A DNA stretch of 64,000 nt from Diadema setosum (GCF_964275005.1 NW_027307654.1:62001-126000); one strand, 5' to 3'; positions 23,606-37,034 are shown, counted from the stretch's first letter. The notes: a model not told the origin generated them from the sequence alone. Numbers and translations: made by a program.

Positions 23606-24039
23606 CCCCCCCCCACAAAAACAAATATAGTTATAAAATATGTAGCGCGAATATTTTGAGTAACATAGATAGCACCTCTGTCGTTTTCGCTGTCATGGGA
23701 AAGCAGAATGGGTTACTTTTTACAATTTGTTTCTTGAATGTATTTCAAAAGACAAAATAAAAGGCCCACCAAACACTGTCATGACTAACCCTTAAAAAAA
23801 AAAAAAAAAACTTTGCCTGTTCGCTTACCTCGCGCCAGTCTCACAACTTTCTTGTTTCATTTGATACTATTCTGTTTTCTAATTCCGTATTTCTCATAAT
23901 TTCAGCCCCCTCCCCATCACAGCTTCTTCCTACTGTCCCAACCCATTTGTTTGCTGCACCCTAGTCTTCAAAGTTTTTGTCTTCTTCCTGTAACTTTTTT
24001 CATATCATTCCTTCTTCCTTTTTTTTTTTTAAATTCTTT

Positions 24040-24235
24040 CAGGTTTGATTTGAATTGATTTATTCACAAAGTGCATATACACATATTATTCATAAATACT
24101 TACATAGTTTTTACATTGAATAAATTATTATCATCATCATCATTATCAGTATCATTATTATTGTCATTATTGTTATCATTATTATCATTATCATTACTAT
24201 TATTATCATTGTTATTTTTGTATTCATTATGCATT
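24040..24235 (-). repeat. LINE 3' tail and ATT/ATC microsatellite
   Basis: GAATAAATCAATTCAAATCAAACC read on the minus strand resembles the AATAAA plus TTGAA tails of the LINEs in this window. Next to it lies a trinucleotide tract (24117-24230) of ATT and ATC units. Confidence 0.5.
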
Positions 24236-24537
24236 TGCGTGGATTGTCATAAGCTATATGAAAGCTTGACTGGGACGTCCAGACTACGAGGGAAAAATTA
24301 TACAAAATTATGTACATAACCATCATAAAACAAAATGTATCATGCACGTTAGTTTGATTCATTGATAGTGATATAAGAGAAGAAAACAGAAAGGAAGAAA
24401 GATAGATAGGAAGATAAGAACAAGGGTACTCTATATCATGGTGGTTAAAGGTGTACAAAATTGATAATTCTAGTGGGAACATGAACAGACTCATACTATG
24501 TATTCACGTGATGTACTCATAACAAAAAAAATCTAAA

Positions 24538-24657
24538 CCTGGTGGTTTATTTGTTTATTTTATTTAAACACTGGCAAAAATACTTGCACTCAGCCGTTAT
24601 GCTGTTTTTCAGCAAGTCCGTACGATATACACTGTACAAAAAAAAAAAAAAAAAAAC
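24538..24657 (-). repeat. LINE 3' end fragment (minus) and poly(A) tract
   Basis: The minus strand ends with AAATAAAATAAACAAATAAACC, a LINE-like tail, and an 18-A run lies at 24639-24656. There is no coding part. Confidence 0.4.
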
Positions 24658-24665
24658 ATAATGTG

Positions 24666-27026
24666 GTACAATGAATATTCAGGTCAGTGTAATCCCAATT
24701 CTGTTTATTTCACTCTAACTAATAGGCATGAGGTTATGGATATTGTATCTTCCTTTAAGAACAAGAGGAGTTCTGGTTATGATCATAGATAATTGTATTC
24801 CTAAAGGTGTTATATCTTCAGTTGCTGATCCACTTGTTCATATCTTTAATTTATCAATTTCTAAGGGTGTGTCTCCTGATAAGATGAAACTGGCCAAAGT
24901 AATTCCATTATTTAAGAAGGGTGGTAAATCTGAAGTCAGTAATTATCGTCCAATTTCATTATTATCATCGTTGTACAACGTTTTAGAGAAAGTCATTTAC
25001 TAAGTATAAGATAACTATTAATTTTTTGAAGTTGCATAATATTTTGACTGATTCTCAACTTGGTTTTCGAGAGAAGCATAATACAACTCATACTCTTTTA
25101 TATTCTGTTGATAGAGTAGCTCACGCAATTGATAATCACTCTCATTTAATTACTATATTCTTGGATTTCTCCAAGGCCTTCGACACAGTTGATCACGATA
25201 TTCTACTCCGCAAGTTGTCACATTATACGGAATGCGTGGGAAGGCCTTGGAGTGGTTCAGGAGCTATTTAGGAAATAGAAGACAATTCGTTACAATTAAA
25301 GACGATTATTCAATAATAAGAGGAGTGATTTTTTTTTTTTTTTTTTTTTTGCGTTCCACAACGAAGTTTATTAGGGCCACTATTATTCATTGCTTATATT
25401 AATGATTTTTGTCAGGCATCCGATGTAGTGTCCTTTATCCATTATGCTGACGATACCAGTACATTTTTTTTTTTTGGTCCACAATGATGTTAATTTTCTT
25501 GTTCAAAAAGTCAATACTGAATTACGAAAAGTGAATAATTGGGTAAGAGCCAATAAATTATCGTTGAATGCCCGAAAAACGAAAGATATGGTTTTGAGTC
25601 ATACTGTTTACACTTTGAGTACAGCTATAGTTTTGAATGATTTTCATTTAGAACGAGTTTCACATTTTAAATTCCTTGATATTATTGTTGACGATAATCT
25701 TTTCTGGAAGTTACGTAATAATTATAATTACATCCAACACAATCTCACGTGATATAGGTGTTATAGATAGAATGAAATTGTATATCCAACAAAAATCATT
25801 ACTTATGTTATATTCGTCATTGATAATGACTTATCTTACTTATGGTATTTTAGTTTGGGGCAAAACTCACCAGAACCTACCGGATATAGTGTTCCTTGTA
25901 CAAAAGAAGGCTCTCCGTGTCATCAGTTATCCTTTCATACCCTCCCACACAAATATGTTATTTGCCGCTAATAGGCTGCTAAAAATTGAAGATTTGTATT
26001 TATTCATTTTGGGGCAATTTATGTAAACGTACAGCAACAGCTCACTCCCCTCCATTTTCGATTTTATGTTTCATAGAAATCAATTAGTCCATGACTATCC
26101 CACTCGACGTTCCAATGAATTTCATTTACCTCTTTTACGAACAATTCTTGCTAAGAACACACTTATTGTACTGGCCCAACTTATTGGCATTTTCTGCATA
26201 ATGACATAATAAATGCACTCTCTCTATATTTTCATTTCAAAGGAGAATAAAGTCTTTTTTATTGCAATTTTATGTTCCATAGAATTGAATCGGCCTGTTG
26301 GCTCATTTTAATTTCTTTTCTAAGAATTTTGACTACCAATGATATACTGTCACGTATTTTCTCGTCCCTGTTGTCCTGAGACACTTACAGAGTAGATTCG
26401 ATTCTGCTTGTATTACTTCCGCATCTATTTCTCTCTAGTTTTCCATATTGCCGTATCCTTTCCACGCATCCCATTATTTTTTCCATAATATATTTCTGTC
26501 GAGGATCGCTGGATCTGTTTTGCCTTTCTGCCCGTTGTATTGTCGTCCTATTATGTCAGTCTTGTATCGTTCTGTCTTGTATTTTCAGTCCCCCTTTATA
26601 AGTTTTTTTTTTTCATCCCAGTCTTTTAATGTTCATTCGCATGTGTATGTGTGTCTGTCTGTTACTCTGTGTACGTGTTCTTATTGGGCTTCCAGACCTT
26701 TTTTTATCTGACTTTATTCCCAATCTTTTTTCCTCTTTTTGCATCACTTCATTTACTGTTGACGTTCTGTACCTGAGGGGCCCACATTCTACAAGCATTG
26801 CCTTTGAAATGGGACCCTCCATTTTTCGATATTTTGTGTAATGCTATATCGTCTATATCACTTCAGTCAATTTTCATTGCAACATATTTGTTACCCCAAG
26901 GTTCCACAATCATGTTTTCTCAATTTACTTTGTTTCGATTATATGTAACCTTATTCTCTGTTACCAAAGAAAATGAAATGTTTATGTTCTTTTCGAAAAA
27001 TGAAATAAAGTTTGAATTGAATTGAA
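24666..27026 (+). pseudogene. CR1/L2-like LINE: reverse transcriptase remnant and 3' UTR
   Basis: The 5'-truncated coding part includes MDIVSSFKNKRSSGYD, LVHIFNLSISKGVSPDKMKL, KVIPLFKKGGKSEVSNYRPI, QLGFREKHNTTHTLL, LDFSKAFDTVDHDILL, then a broken palm (RSLLGPLLFIAYINDF and HYADDTSTF) and a C-terminal region through LLMLYSSLIMTYLTYGILVW and ALRVISYPFIPSHTNML. Frameshifts lie near 25000, 25250, 25470 and 25700. A 22-T run at 25329-25350 replaces the codons between GV and PQ of the palm. The 3' UTR ends with AATAAA (27002-27007) and GAATTGAATTGAAT. The same family occurs split at 34786-45140. Confidence 0.85.
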
Positions 27027-27151
27027 TAGAATGAACGTAAATAGTGCGACGAATTTTCTGGGTGCGTTCGTGATGAGAGTTGTGGATGCATGTCATGGAT
27101 GGCGAGAGTTCAAATTGTGATTTCACGCACACGCATATCCCATACAGTTCG

Positions 27152-27720
27152 TCGTAGAGGAGAGTTGAATCAATAACAAGAGAAGTATCGAGTTCACTTT
27201 ATTCGTATTTTATCAAAAGAAGACATCACGTACTGATAAGACGAGCGTCAATACAACATCACACATGACTAACTGCGAGACATCAAAGGGCTAACACATC
27301 ATGCAGTCTCGAACTACTCGCTCCTAGTCCAGTCTCGTAAAAGCAGAGCGTAAAGAGAATCTTTCTCTTCCTTCTCTTTCTCCTCCGTAATTGCCAAAAC
27401 AGACGTTTATATACGATCTGGGATGTCGCGTACCATAAAACTGGGCGATCCAGTTATCATGCGAACGATGTGTAACTGGGTCATCCAGTTTCTCAAAGAA
27501 GGCAGAGGCGCGTGGATGTATAACTGGGTCATGACCTATATCTTTCTGAGATCAAGTCGACCTGGTCTACATTCAAGCTTGGTCAAAGGAGGGCAATTTT
27601 AGAATCAAGGCGGACCGATCTAGTGAGTATGCAACTGGACCAGCTATTTGGTATCGGGCCGAACTAGTTCTATGGATGGAGAATCAGTTCAGGGATGCAT
27701 TATTAGATGGAACTGTAACA
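27152..27720 (-). mobile_element. Solo LTR (569 bp), minus strand
   Basis: Read on the minus strand it starts TGTTACAGTTCC and ends CTCCTCTACGA, flanked by the 5-bp duplication GTTCG (27147-27151 and 27721-27725). It carries a TATATAAA promoter box (near 27405-27412) and, about 200 bases farther on, AATAAA (near 27203-27208), the order expected of U3-R-U5. No internal region adjoins it, so it is a solo LTR. Family unknown; features are Ty3/Gypsy-like. It interrupts the 3' part of the minus-strand LINE remnant at 28023-28450. Confidence 0.75.
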
Positions 27721-28022
27721 GTTCGAAACATGATGTTGTCAGCATTTAACAATCACATCGAAGGGGTCAAACAGGGTTCGTGAATACACATGACGAATAT
27801 AGGTGAATAGTGGTACACGTACAACAATCGTATGCAGCATTATTCTTATTTCAAAAACCGTCACAATAGGATAATACATAGACAATAATCGGTATAACGA
27901 AACAAAAAGATGGGAGAAAAAAAACATAATATACACAACATTTTTTACAAAAACAGTCAGACAATATAATGCAGTAAGAAAAAATCTCGGAAAGGGAGTG
28001 ATTCCAAAACAAAAATTATTAC

Positions 28023-28450
28023 TCAAAAGTAGAAAATCTCATAAATCAAGCAAGAGACAGAATCGATATCCTTCAGAAATTTCGCTAACCTTGTACATAT
28101 TCTCGTGGCTTCCGGTAATTGATTTAATAATTTAGCTGCTATGTAAGTAGTACTACTTTTGCAGAAGTTGGTCTTTGGTTTTGGTAACAATACTTTAAAT
28201 GCCGAGTTCCTGAGATTATAATTAGATACTTTTACATACACTTGATAAGTCAGAAAATCAGGTAAGAGGTTATTTAAGACTTTGTAAATTAAAACAAGAT
28301 TTTTTTTTTCACTTTGGCACAGGGGCAGTCAATAGGCAGCCTCCCATACAAATCTCGTCTCTTATGACGATAATCCACTTTCAGAACAGTTCGCAAGGCT
28401 CTGTTCTGAAGTATTTGTAGACTTTTTATATTACCAGAATTTGGTTTTAT
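28023..28450 (-). pseudogene. C-terminal remnant of a non-LTR reverse transcriptase
   Basis: The minus strand reads NIKSLQILQNRALRTVLKVD, YRHKRRDLYGRLPID, and after a frameshift NYNLRNSAFKVLLPKPKTNF and TYIAAKLLNQLPEATR. This is the typical LINE C-terminus (LQNRALR, then YNLR, then a LWN.LP-like block). Palm motifs are absent. The 3' UTR presumably continues to the solo LTR at 27720. Confidence 0.7.
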
Positions 28451-28459
28451 CCAGACTCA

Positions 28460-29295
28460 AAGTCACGATGAATCATTGTATTATACAGGGTTAATGCGGT
28501 GCTTGTCCTTCGTAAAGCGTACAAATTACGTAACTGTGCAACTGGTAATGCTTAAACGTTTGCAAATGATTTTCCTTATACTTGTCTTCTACAAGTATGT
28601 TTTCTTTTTGGTACCATCGTATTTCATAGAAAAGAGAATTCCAATTTCACTTACATAAAGCTCCTACTTTCCTGCTGCGGCTACTTCAGGTTTCGTCCAG
28701 TTGATGCAGGTCCCCCGAAAGTAGTCATGGCAGTATACTCTATTTCCCTGCTTTATATGAATGATACAAACAGGACCTGGCATTCCTTCCATAATGGTGT
28801 GGCCTTTTCTTGGACACCTCTTTCTTTCTCATGTATTTGCTTTGATTCTGTTTCAATTAGTTTGAGTGTAGTAGCAATGAAAAGGGGACGAATCATTCGG
28901 TATTATCATGTTAGTATTTTTAATGGAATACATCTTTAACTTATGCAGTGTTAGTGAAATGACGATATTTCTTCAACCTCTGCTTCAAGCGTTCATTAAT
29001 CATTGTAATGATTTTCCTATGACAGTAAAGGTATTATTTTACTCTTTTTTGAAAATACACGTACCTTTTTAATCGTTACATGTAAATCGCGCCGAGAATA
29101 CCCCTTTCCAACACCAAACGCAAAACTGGTCCGTAAAACCAGGAAGACTTTAATTTCGTTGGATGGCAAACCTGCCCATTACGCTATAACGTCCTGTGAT
29201 TGGTTAATAATAGATCTGATTAATTATCATCTGGCATGCTGAAAGTCACGCTCTGAACGTGTGATTCTTTACAACAACCGCTGTGGAATCATCAC
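28460..29295. other. unassigned spacer
   Basis: Nothing recognised; scattered short ORFs without family signatures. Confidence 0.35.
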
Positions 29296-29301
29296 ACTTA
29301 T

Positions 29302-30358
29302 TAGTCCATGGGCCAAGACCCGAAAAATGGGTTATTGGTACCACCTGAGGTGGCAAAACCTTTTTGGTGTCATTTTGTTTGTCGGACATAGATATGCTTA
29401 TCAAGCTATGATAGCATTTCCAAATGAGTAGCTTAGTCATAATAAATGAATTTTTAACCAATTTGGTCTCGTTCTTATATCCCTATACTTCTGAATCGAA
29501 ACTAACCGCTATACAAAGATCGAAGAGCACTGTCTTCTGTATGTCCACAGGTGTTCGGTTGTAAACGCGGTGCGCTTAGTCTTTATTCAAGGCAGCGATA
29601 TCCAAAGGGTTATGATGTCCCACAGCTGTCACGCGGTGCGCTTAGTCTTTATCCAGAACAATGTAACGTTATCATATCTAAAGTTCCTAAATAAAAGGGA
29701 TTATCTATACTGTTCTTATACTACCCTCTAAACAAATACATCAGTTTTAAACAAAAATCCTTCTGTCCATTTACAACATTGTTTATTATAATGCATTAGT
29801 GTACTGGTACATTGTTTTTGCATTATCTTTCATTGTGGGATGGAAATAAAGCGACATTAGCGTAGTATTAGCGTTTTCACCGTCGCATTTGCACCAGAAA
29901 ATGACAAATGATTAAAATATACGGTAAAATTCACTAGGAATTGCTTTGTTGTTGTTGTTGTTTTTAGAGAAAGGGATATACACTGTATTATAAGCTTTGG
30001 ATATTCCTTTCGCCGTCTTGAATATTAGACTAAGCGCTGTGGACATCATAACCTTTGGATATTCCCTTCGCTGCCTTGAATAAAGACTAAGTGCACCGCG
30101 TTTACAACAGAACACCTGTGGACATACAGAAGACAGTGCTCTTCGATCTTTGTATAGCGGTTAGTTTCGATTCAGAAGTATAGGGATATAACAACGAGAC
30201 CAAATTGGTTCAAAATTCATTTACTATGACTAAGCTACTCATTTGGAAATGCTATCATAGCTTGATAAGCATATCTATGTCCGACAAATACAATGACACC
30301 AGAAAAGGTTTTGCCACCTCAGGTTGTACCAACATCTGGCCTGGCCCAGGACTGGATC
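29302..30358. mobile_element. Foldback repeat with roughly 340-bp arms
   Basis: The left arm (29302-29640) and right arm (about 30000-30358) are highly similar inverted copies: ACCACCTGAGGTGGCAAAAC on the left faces GTTTTGCCACCTCAGGTTGT on the right, and GAAGAGCACTGTCTTCTG faces CAGAAGACAGTGCTCTTC. Each arm ends inward in about two tandem units of roughly 60 bp (GTGCGCTTAGTCTTTAT with GATATCCAAAGGGTTATGAT on the left). The loop of about 360 bp has no coding content. No clear target duplication was seen. Confidence 0.75.
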
Positions 30359-30399
30359 AGAAGACTTTAGATTTCAAGTTGCATAGAAATTAGGAAATT

Positions 30400-32320
30400 T
30401 CGTGTTATACCTTGCTTGGGAGAAGCTTCTTCGTGAGCCGACTAACAGGTGCACCACATAAAGAATGCCATCATTGAAAAGTACAGAATTTCAGTTTTTG
30501 TGTGATTTCCTTTTTTCTTTGGGCACCAAGCTTTTTTTTTTTTTTTTTTTTTTTTTTTAAGGTATTTAAGCTTCTTCTTTGATCTTTTACACGGAAATGA
30601 ATCTATCATACCAACTATTATAAACAAAATGTATGGCCTACTGAACAATAAATTGGGGTTTTCGCGTCAGGGAAAAATTCCCTTTTCGTCTTTTATCAAA
30701 GTCAATAACAAAAAAAAAAAATAATACGTTATATTCCCCCCCCCTCTCTCTCTCTCTTTCTCTTCCTCTGTCCAAAATCAGGGCTCGTCACAAACTTTAT
30801 GCCATAAAATAGCAATTGTTTTGTTTCGTCGCTCACAACGCTTGTTAGCGAACATAAAGTTGTTATTGCAAAACATTTGAATTAATAAAAACAAATCATT
30901 TCGCCATGCTATAGTGTGTTTTCACGCAGTGCTTGCTCAAAATACGTCAAATTGGTATAAGAGGTATTGGTAAAGCAAAAAATACTTTGGCTACGCCACC
31001 AGCCCGCCCTCCCCTCCCCCCCCCCCCCCAACCACCACGGACCTCAGTTTATCAGAACATTTCGACAACATACATACACACACAAATCTATGATCTATTT
31101 TACGTCGATGTAGGGCAATTTGTCAATCAGTTGCAATGAAAACATCTCGACGGAAGAAATTAATGAATTTGAAAAATCTATGATGGTACAGTACTCGTGT
31201 TATATGCCTATATTTCTATGCATAGAGCGTAGCAAGTTGTCACACAACTTTGTGCGTTACAACCCATCCCTGTCCCTATCGACGGACTTTTGTTACACGC
31301 CACACCTTTACTGTTGGCTCTGGTAAAATTTTGCGAAACCTGGTATGTCACTGGATGTTCTATTCTGTGAACACGGTGAAGTTATCCAGTGATTATATAG
31401 AGGTAAAACTTCATTTGAACAGTCAAGTAAACATCATCATTTTGTTAATGCACAGCACTAATGAATATGAACTCATGTACTCATCCTCAGATCATGTTCA
31501 ATCTTACAAACTTCTTTATTCGTTCGTTCGTTTGTCTGTCTGTTTGTTTGTTTGTCAGTGCCTTGGATACGAACCTTGCACTTCCCACTAAATCAGAGTA
31601 AATAGACACGTAACAATGCATCACCAATAACGTCTGTGGTCTTTGGAACCTCCTCCGATACGCTTGACTACACCAGAAGTAACTTTATTGATCAAAACAG
31701 CCTTTTTTATCGTAGTCACCTCTGAATAACATGAAAAAAGGGAAAATACAGGGGATAAGACCACGATTAGGTGATTGCAACGCTCACCTGATATTTTGTC
31801 ATTATTTCTCTTGTTGTTGTTATCGTTGTTGCTGCTGTATTTGGTTACACAGAAGGCTTCTTTGAAAAAACACGTTACACAAGGATGTCATTTCCTCATT
31901 CACAAGATATCTAGAAATTCTTTTGCTGATGTATGATCCGTACTATAAGATACATTTGTCGAAAATATTTCTTCATTTGTTTTCTACATTCAATCCGTAC
32001 ATTCTCCCGCCAATTCGATTCTCTCTTCCTTTATTCATTTGTTTTATTTATAGGTGATCATAACTACGAAAATAATTTCAATCCAACAGAGGAAAAAAAG
32101 GCACACCCTATTCACCAATCATGAACAGAGCTACTGGCATCACAGATGATGGGACGTTTTAGCTTTGTGACACGGCCTAATTAATCCAGGCTAGAGGGCA
32201 CCTAACCTTTTTTTTTTTAATATATTATGTTTTTTATGTATGTATTTATGGTTTCTTGCCAATTCGAGGGTGATGATTCTAAATCTGATTGATGCTTGTC
32301 GCGTAACCTTGAGCATTTTC
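30400..32320. other. unassigned spacer with homopolymers
   Basis: Includes a 27-T run (30532-30558), a pyrimidine tract (30737-30775) and a C run (31016-31029). No gene or element is recognised. Confidence 0.35.
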
Positions 32321-32329
32321 GGCAAAATT

Positions 32330-32800
32330 CAAAAATCCAAAATGGCCGCCAGATATGCTAATTTGGCAGCAATAACCACAATAATAATTATGCATTCTAC
32401 GACCAATTATTCCACCAAACTTTGTACATTTCTTTTCCTAGAGTAAACTCTATCCGCATTTGCAAGAGTATTTTCATTTGAAAGTAGTCCTTTAGATACT
32501 AAAGGATATTTTCAATTCAAAATGACCACCATTCCTATGCTCATTTAAAATATGAACGTCAGAAAAATATGCGCAGAAATATAGAACAAATTTATTGTAT
32601 TTCGTGTCCCGTACCTATACGCTGCTATAAAGTGTTGCATGTGTAATGTGAATATGTCAGGTGCCACTTACAATAAAGAAGGCCTACATGTATTGTTATT
32701 CTTCTAAATGCAAAGATTCAAAATGGCCACCACTCTTATTCTCCTGTACAATATGAATGGCAAAAATATATTATGTGGAAATAGAAATCCAATTTGCTGT
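32330..32800. repeat. Isolated fragment of the AATGGCCGCCA repeat family
   Basis: Three degenerate units spaced about 185 bp apart, with cores AAAATGGCCGCCAGA (near 32338), AAAATGACCACCATT (near 32519) and AAAATGGCCACCACT (near 32722). They are related to the arms of the element at 11140-15285. No inverted partner is present here. Confidence 0.6.
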
Positions 32801-32809
32801 TTCTTTCTT

Positions 32810-34365
32810 TCATGCAGCTACATTGTTTATTAAGAGTTAGTGCTGATCATTATCTAAAGGATGTTCTTCACACACAAAAAAAATATTCTTTTGTGCTGCA
32901 TATGTCCCAATTTATCACATGAATTAGGATTTTTGCTAGAAATTAGGAATGAAGATTTGAGCATTTAATATACGATGCTTAAACCATTTTATATCTTTTG
33001 TTTTGTTTTAAACAAAGAATATAAATGCACTAAACATAAAGAAAAAAATCAATACACCGTTACAAGACAAGCTTTTTGCAAGATTTTTATTTGAACAAAC
33101 TTCTATAAGCTACTAAAATCCTTTCATCTGATTGGTTAAGATTGGCTGAAAAATTAGTCAGACGAAACGCTTCATGAAATGCCCCCAGATTATCGTGATT
33201 GAAGGCCAGGATGCGTTGACGGCGCTGGTGACACTTGCCGTCCTTTCCGTCCAGCGTAAGGAGGGAGAGCGATCGAGTGGCAGTGAAGGAGGGTGGACCA
33301 GGGTGTGCCTGAATTCAGAGTTGTATCAATACGCTTCGTTCGGCAGCTATTTTTCCATACTTATGAGCAGGATACTCTGCAACTGAGTAGACGAGAGTTA
33401 GGGTAACAGTACTAGTTTGCAGGCACAAACCCTTGTTGGTCGTAGAGGAGTCTGCGTGTTCCAAGTCTAATACACGCACCTCTGCACTGCAGGTCCAAAA
33501 CCACAATTTCAGCGTCAAAAATGGTCAAAAATGGTGTCGTTTATATTCCTACTCACCTAGGAGAGATAAAAAGCTCTTTCAAAATGCTCCTGTGGTTTTA
33601 TGTGATGCCAAGGGACATATAAAAAAAATGAAATCATTTCGAAGTTGAGATAATACCACTAAGCCATTGATACAGGGTTAAGTTCCGTCAACAGGCTAAA
33701 AAGTGCATGTCGCCAACGATGATTCTTTTAATGTTTTCTCAACTCTGTGGGAAAATATGAGCTTAAAGAAGAAGCCTACTCACAGTTTAAGAAAAGTAGC
33801 TTAACGTTATATGAAAACCTAACACAACTTTTTAAGCTAACCATTCTTTAACAACAAAATACCTGATGGAAATGTGTCTCCAAATCTGCTGAAACCTATG
33901 TTACCATCTTTGGACTGCAAACCTGGTTATGCTATTACAGTGATTATTACACAATTGTATTGTTTTTCTGACCAAAAGGGGTCTAAGTTTATGTTTAAAA
34001 ATAATAACATTTTATCACTCAGCTTCAAGAGACATGCGACTGCTAATCTCGCGAATATAGATTTGAAAAAGGTAGTTTTAAGAGAAGTAACATACGTTTC
34101 CCTCTTTGTAAAGAATATGAAGGTGCATGGCTCTGAATGATTTGTCTAGAGTTGAGATAATGGAGTAGATTGTCCTTATACCCATGGGTGGCAAAAGATT
34201 CATTAGTATGTTCTAAGTTAATACGAGTTAATCTACATATGTAACATACGTGATATAACTTACGTTACCACCAAATGACAGAAAGCCTAATCACACCATT
34301 AATGACCATCTAAAATAAATGTACATTTCTCGAATCTGTGCTATCGATTTGAGGTCATGAAATAG
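32810..34365. other. unassigned spacer
   Basis: AT-rich; an open segment at 33174-33386 is GC-richer but lacks splice sites or domain signatures. Nothing recognised. Confidence 0.35.
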
Positions 34366-34435
34366 CTTAGCAACGTCTGTTGAGGTGCTAAAGTGCGAAT
34401 TGGTGCAAAACCGCGAATTGCCGCCTAAGCTGGTG
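34366..34435 (+). repeat. Left member of an inverted pair bracketing the split LINE
   Basis: GTTGAGGTG, then AAGTGCGAATTGGTGCAAAA and CGAATTGCCGCCTAAGCT. The reverse complement with few differences lies at 45290-45355. The pair encloses the whole LINE copy and its insertions. Confidence 0.65.
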
Positions 34436-36109
34436 GAAAAACAAAACAAAACAAAGAGCGTGATCGGCAGAGCGTGAGATCGGGTACAATTCGGATGGGG
34501 GAACGCGGCTCGGTAAGATCTAGAGTCCCTTTATAGTTTTTAAACAACATGGCGTTCAAATCAATGGTTTTCGCAACTCTCTCTAGGTACATGTATATAA
34601 GAGCTCTATATAGCATAGATCTATAGCTGATCTCATTCTGTATAAGATGACTATCTTCTTGCAGTTGTCGTCATTTTTATCGTTATTGTTGTTGATGGTG
34701 GTTGCAGGAGTTGGGATAATGTGTTGTTTGCATGTTTCTATCATGCATGAGCTTCATGGTAGTTTGATTGTCATTCTAAACTGGCACAACCAAGATACAT
34801 TCGTAGCTTAACGCACGATAAAATCTCTAGATTGAAAGAGAAATTATCAGAGGCAGATTGGAATGATGTGGTCCAGGAATATGACATTGATGTTACATAT
34901 GATAAATTTATGGACATATTATGTAATACTTTCAATGAGTGTATTCCCCCTATGATTACTAAGCAAAAAAATACAAGTGTCAAGCCCGGCAGCCTGGGTT
35001 ACGAAATCTCTGCTCAGGTGTATAAATCGGAAAAATAAACTTTATTATAGATTCCGTTCTAATCCTTCAGATGCATCTCGTAAAAATATGTTAAGTATAG
35101 AAATACCTTGACTTCTTCATTGCGAATTGCAAAGAATGATTATAATTATTGCTCTCAGTTTGATTTGTCTCAGAATAATACTAAAGCCACTTGAAATGTT
35201 ATTAATAATGTGCTGAATAGAAATAGTCAAAAGAAGCAACCACTAGAATTTCCTTAAATAAAGAGTGTATTGAAAATAGCAAGATGATTGCTGATGCCTT
35301 TAATGACTTTTTTGCAGACATAGGACGTACCTTTGCTAAAGAAGGGGTCTAGGAACATTACCCCTTAGAAAGTCACCCTCCGGATAACTACCAACCGGAT
35401 AATTACCCCGTAGGAAAATCCCCTCCCCCCAGGGCAACTACCCCCCGGACAACTACCCTCCAAGGGCAATTACCCTCCAAGGTAATTACCCCCTAGGACA
35501 ACTACCCCCCGGACAACTACCCTCCTAGGGCAATCACCCCCCAAGGGCAATTCCCCCTTTGGAAAACTACCGCCTGGATAACTACCCCTTCGGATAACTA
35601 CCCCTAGATAACTACTCCCCCCCCCCCGATAATTACCCCCTGGATAACTACCCCCAGGAGAACTACCCCCTGGGTAACTACCCGCCGGAGAACTACCCTC
35701 TGGATAACTAACCCCGGAGTACTATCCCCTGGGTAACTACCGCCCGGAGTACTATCCCCTGGGTAATTACCGCCCGGAGAACTACCCCCTGGGTAACTAC
35801 CCTCCGGATAACTACCCCCCCCCCCCCGGATAACTACCCCCAAGATAATTACCACCAGGATAATCATCCCCAGGTTAACTACCCCTACCTCGATAACTAG
35901 ACCCCAGATAACTTCCACCCGATAACTACCCCCTCCGATAACTTCCCATGGATGATTACCCCGGATAGGTAGGCCTACATCTCCCCCTCCCCTATATAAA
36001 TATCAAAAGGAAAATTACCCCCAGGACAGTGCACCACGTCAATTACCCCCTGGATAACTACCTCCCGGGTCATTGCCCCCCCCCCCCCCCCCACTCTTAC
36101 TTTTAATAA

Positions 36110-36500
36110 AAAGAATGTTACTACTACAGGAAACAAAGTTCTTTGTATCATTTGCCAGGAATCACGTAGATGCCATACTGATACTTCATCTTATGAAAAC
36201 AATATTTTAAGGATTTACGATTTGTATCGTTTGCATTTAGGACGATTGATGTACAGTACAAGCTTAATTTCTCCCTTCTGTATTTTCACTCTTTTCATCA
36301 AAAACGGAGCTGTCCCTGCATATCCTACCCGGTAATCCAGTAAATGTCAATGGCTTTAACCAAAACTATTTTCGCTAAATCTGTATTTTCTTTTACTGTT
36401 CCAAAATTTCGGATTTCTCTTGATAGTAGTATGAAAGAAGTTTTAAGTTTGAATGCCTTTACCATTGAACGAAAGACATTTTGAAGAAATGTTACACTTC
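36110..36500 (+). pseudogene. LINE C-terminal remnant inside the foldback element
   Basis: The frame reads NILRIYDLYRLHLGRLMYST, LISPFCIFTLF and VPAYPTR, a LINE C-terminal pattern that also occurs in the host LINE (NDLFYYKLGCLMH) at 43120. No palm motifs. It may be captured sequence or a nested insertion. Confidence 0.5.
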
Positions 36501-37034
36501 ACTCTTTGCAATATGTTTTTTTAACCACAATTGTCTATCGTTTACCACAACTCCATGTAACACTTCTTTATTTTGAGGAGCTTATATCTCATGCCTCACG
36601 TGCCCTGGTTTTAACCCATCATCTTCCTCTTCCCTCTCGCTTTTCTCTGTTCATGTACTGTGAAGGTAGTCTATTCCTGTCATTCATTACTCACCTTTCC
36701 TCTTTCTCTCATTACAAGGGATTTATCTCGTGTGTGTTCATTTGCAGTGCACTCCCGTTATGACGAAATGCCAGGACCAGTAGTTGTTGTTGTTGTTTTT
36801 TTTTTTTTCGTTTTAACGAAATATCGTTATAACCGAACAAATATGATATGCAATGTATAACGAAAAGAAGGAAACCACGCATGAAAATAAATTTTTGTTT
36901 GTTGAATCCTCATCATACGCTGGAAAGCTATGCGAAATGGGAGAGTACCTTTTTAATTTCGTTTAAATATTACATTTCAAAAAGAGCATAAAGTTTTTTG
37001 TGTTGTCACACATGTGTAGAAAATGACGGTGTAG

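Noticed and set aside
24111..24494. 127-codon minus-strand ORF with I/M-rich end
   Set aside because: Largely the ATT/ATC microsatellite and a LINE tail.
33174..33386. 70-codon ORF in a locally GC-richer stretch
   Set aside because: No splice sites in phase and no recognisable domain; judged chance.
35604..35918. 104-codon minus-strand ORF
   Set aside because: Translation of the same 15-bp array in the other arm.
35343..36090. CRISPR-like regular repeat array
   Set aside because: Units are contiguous 15-mers without spacers, in a eukaryotic genome; this is a minisatellite.
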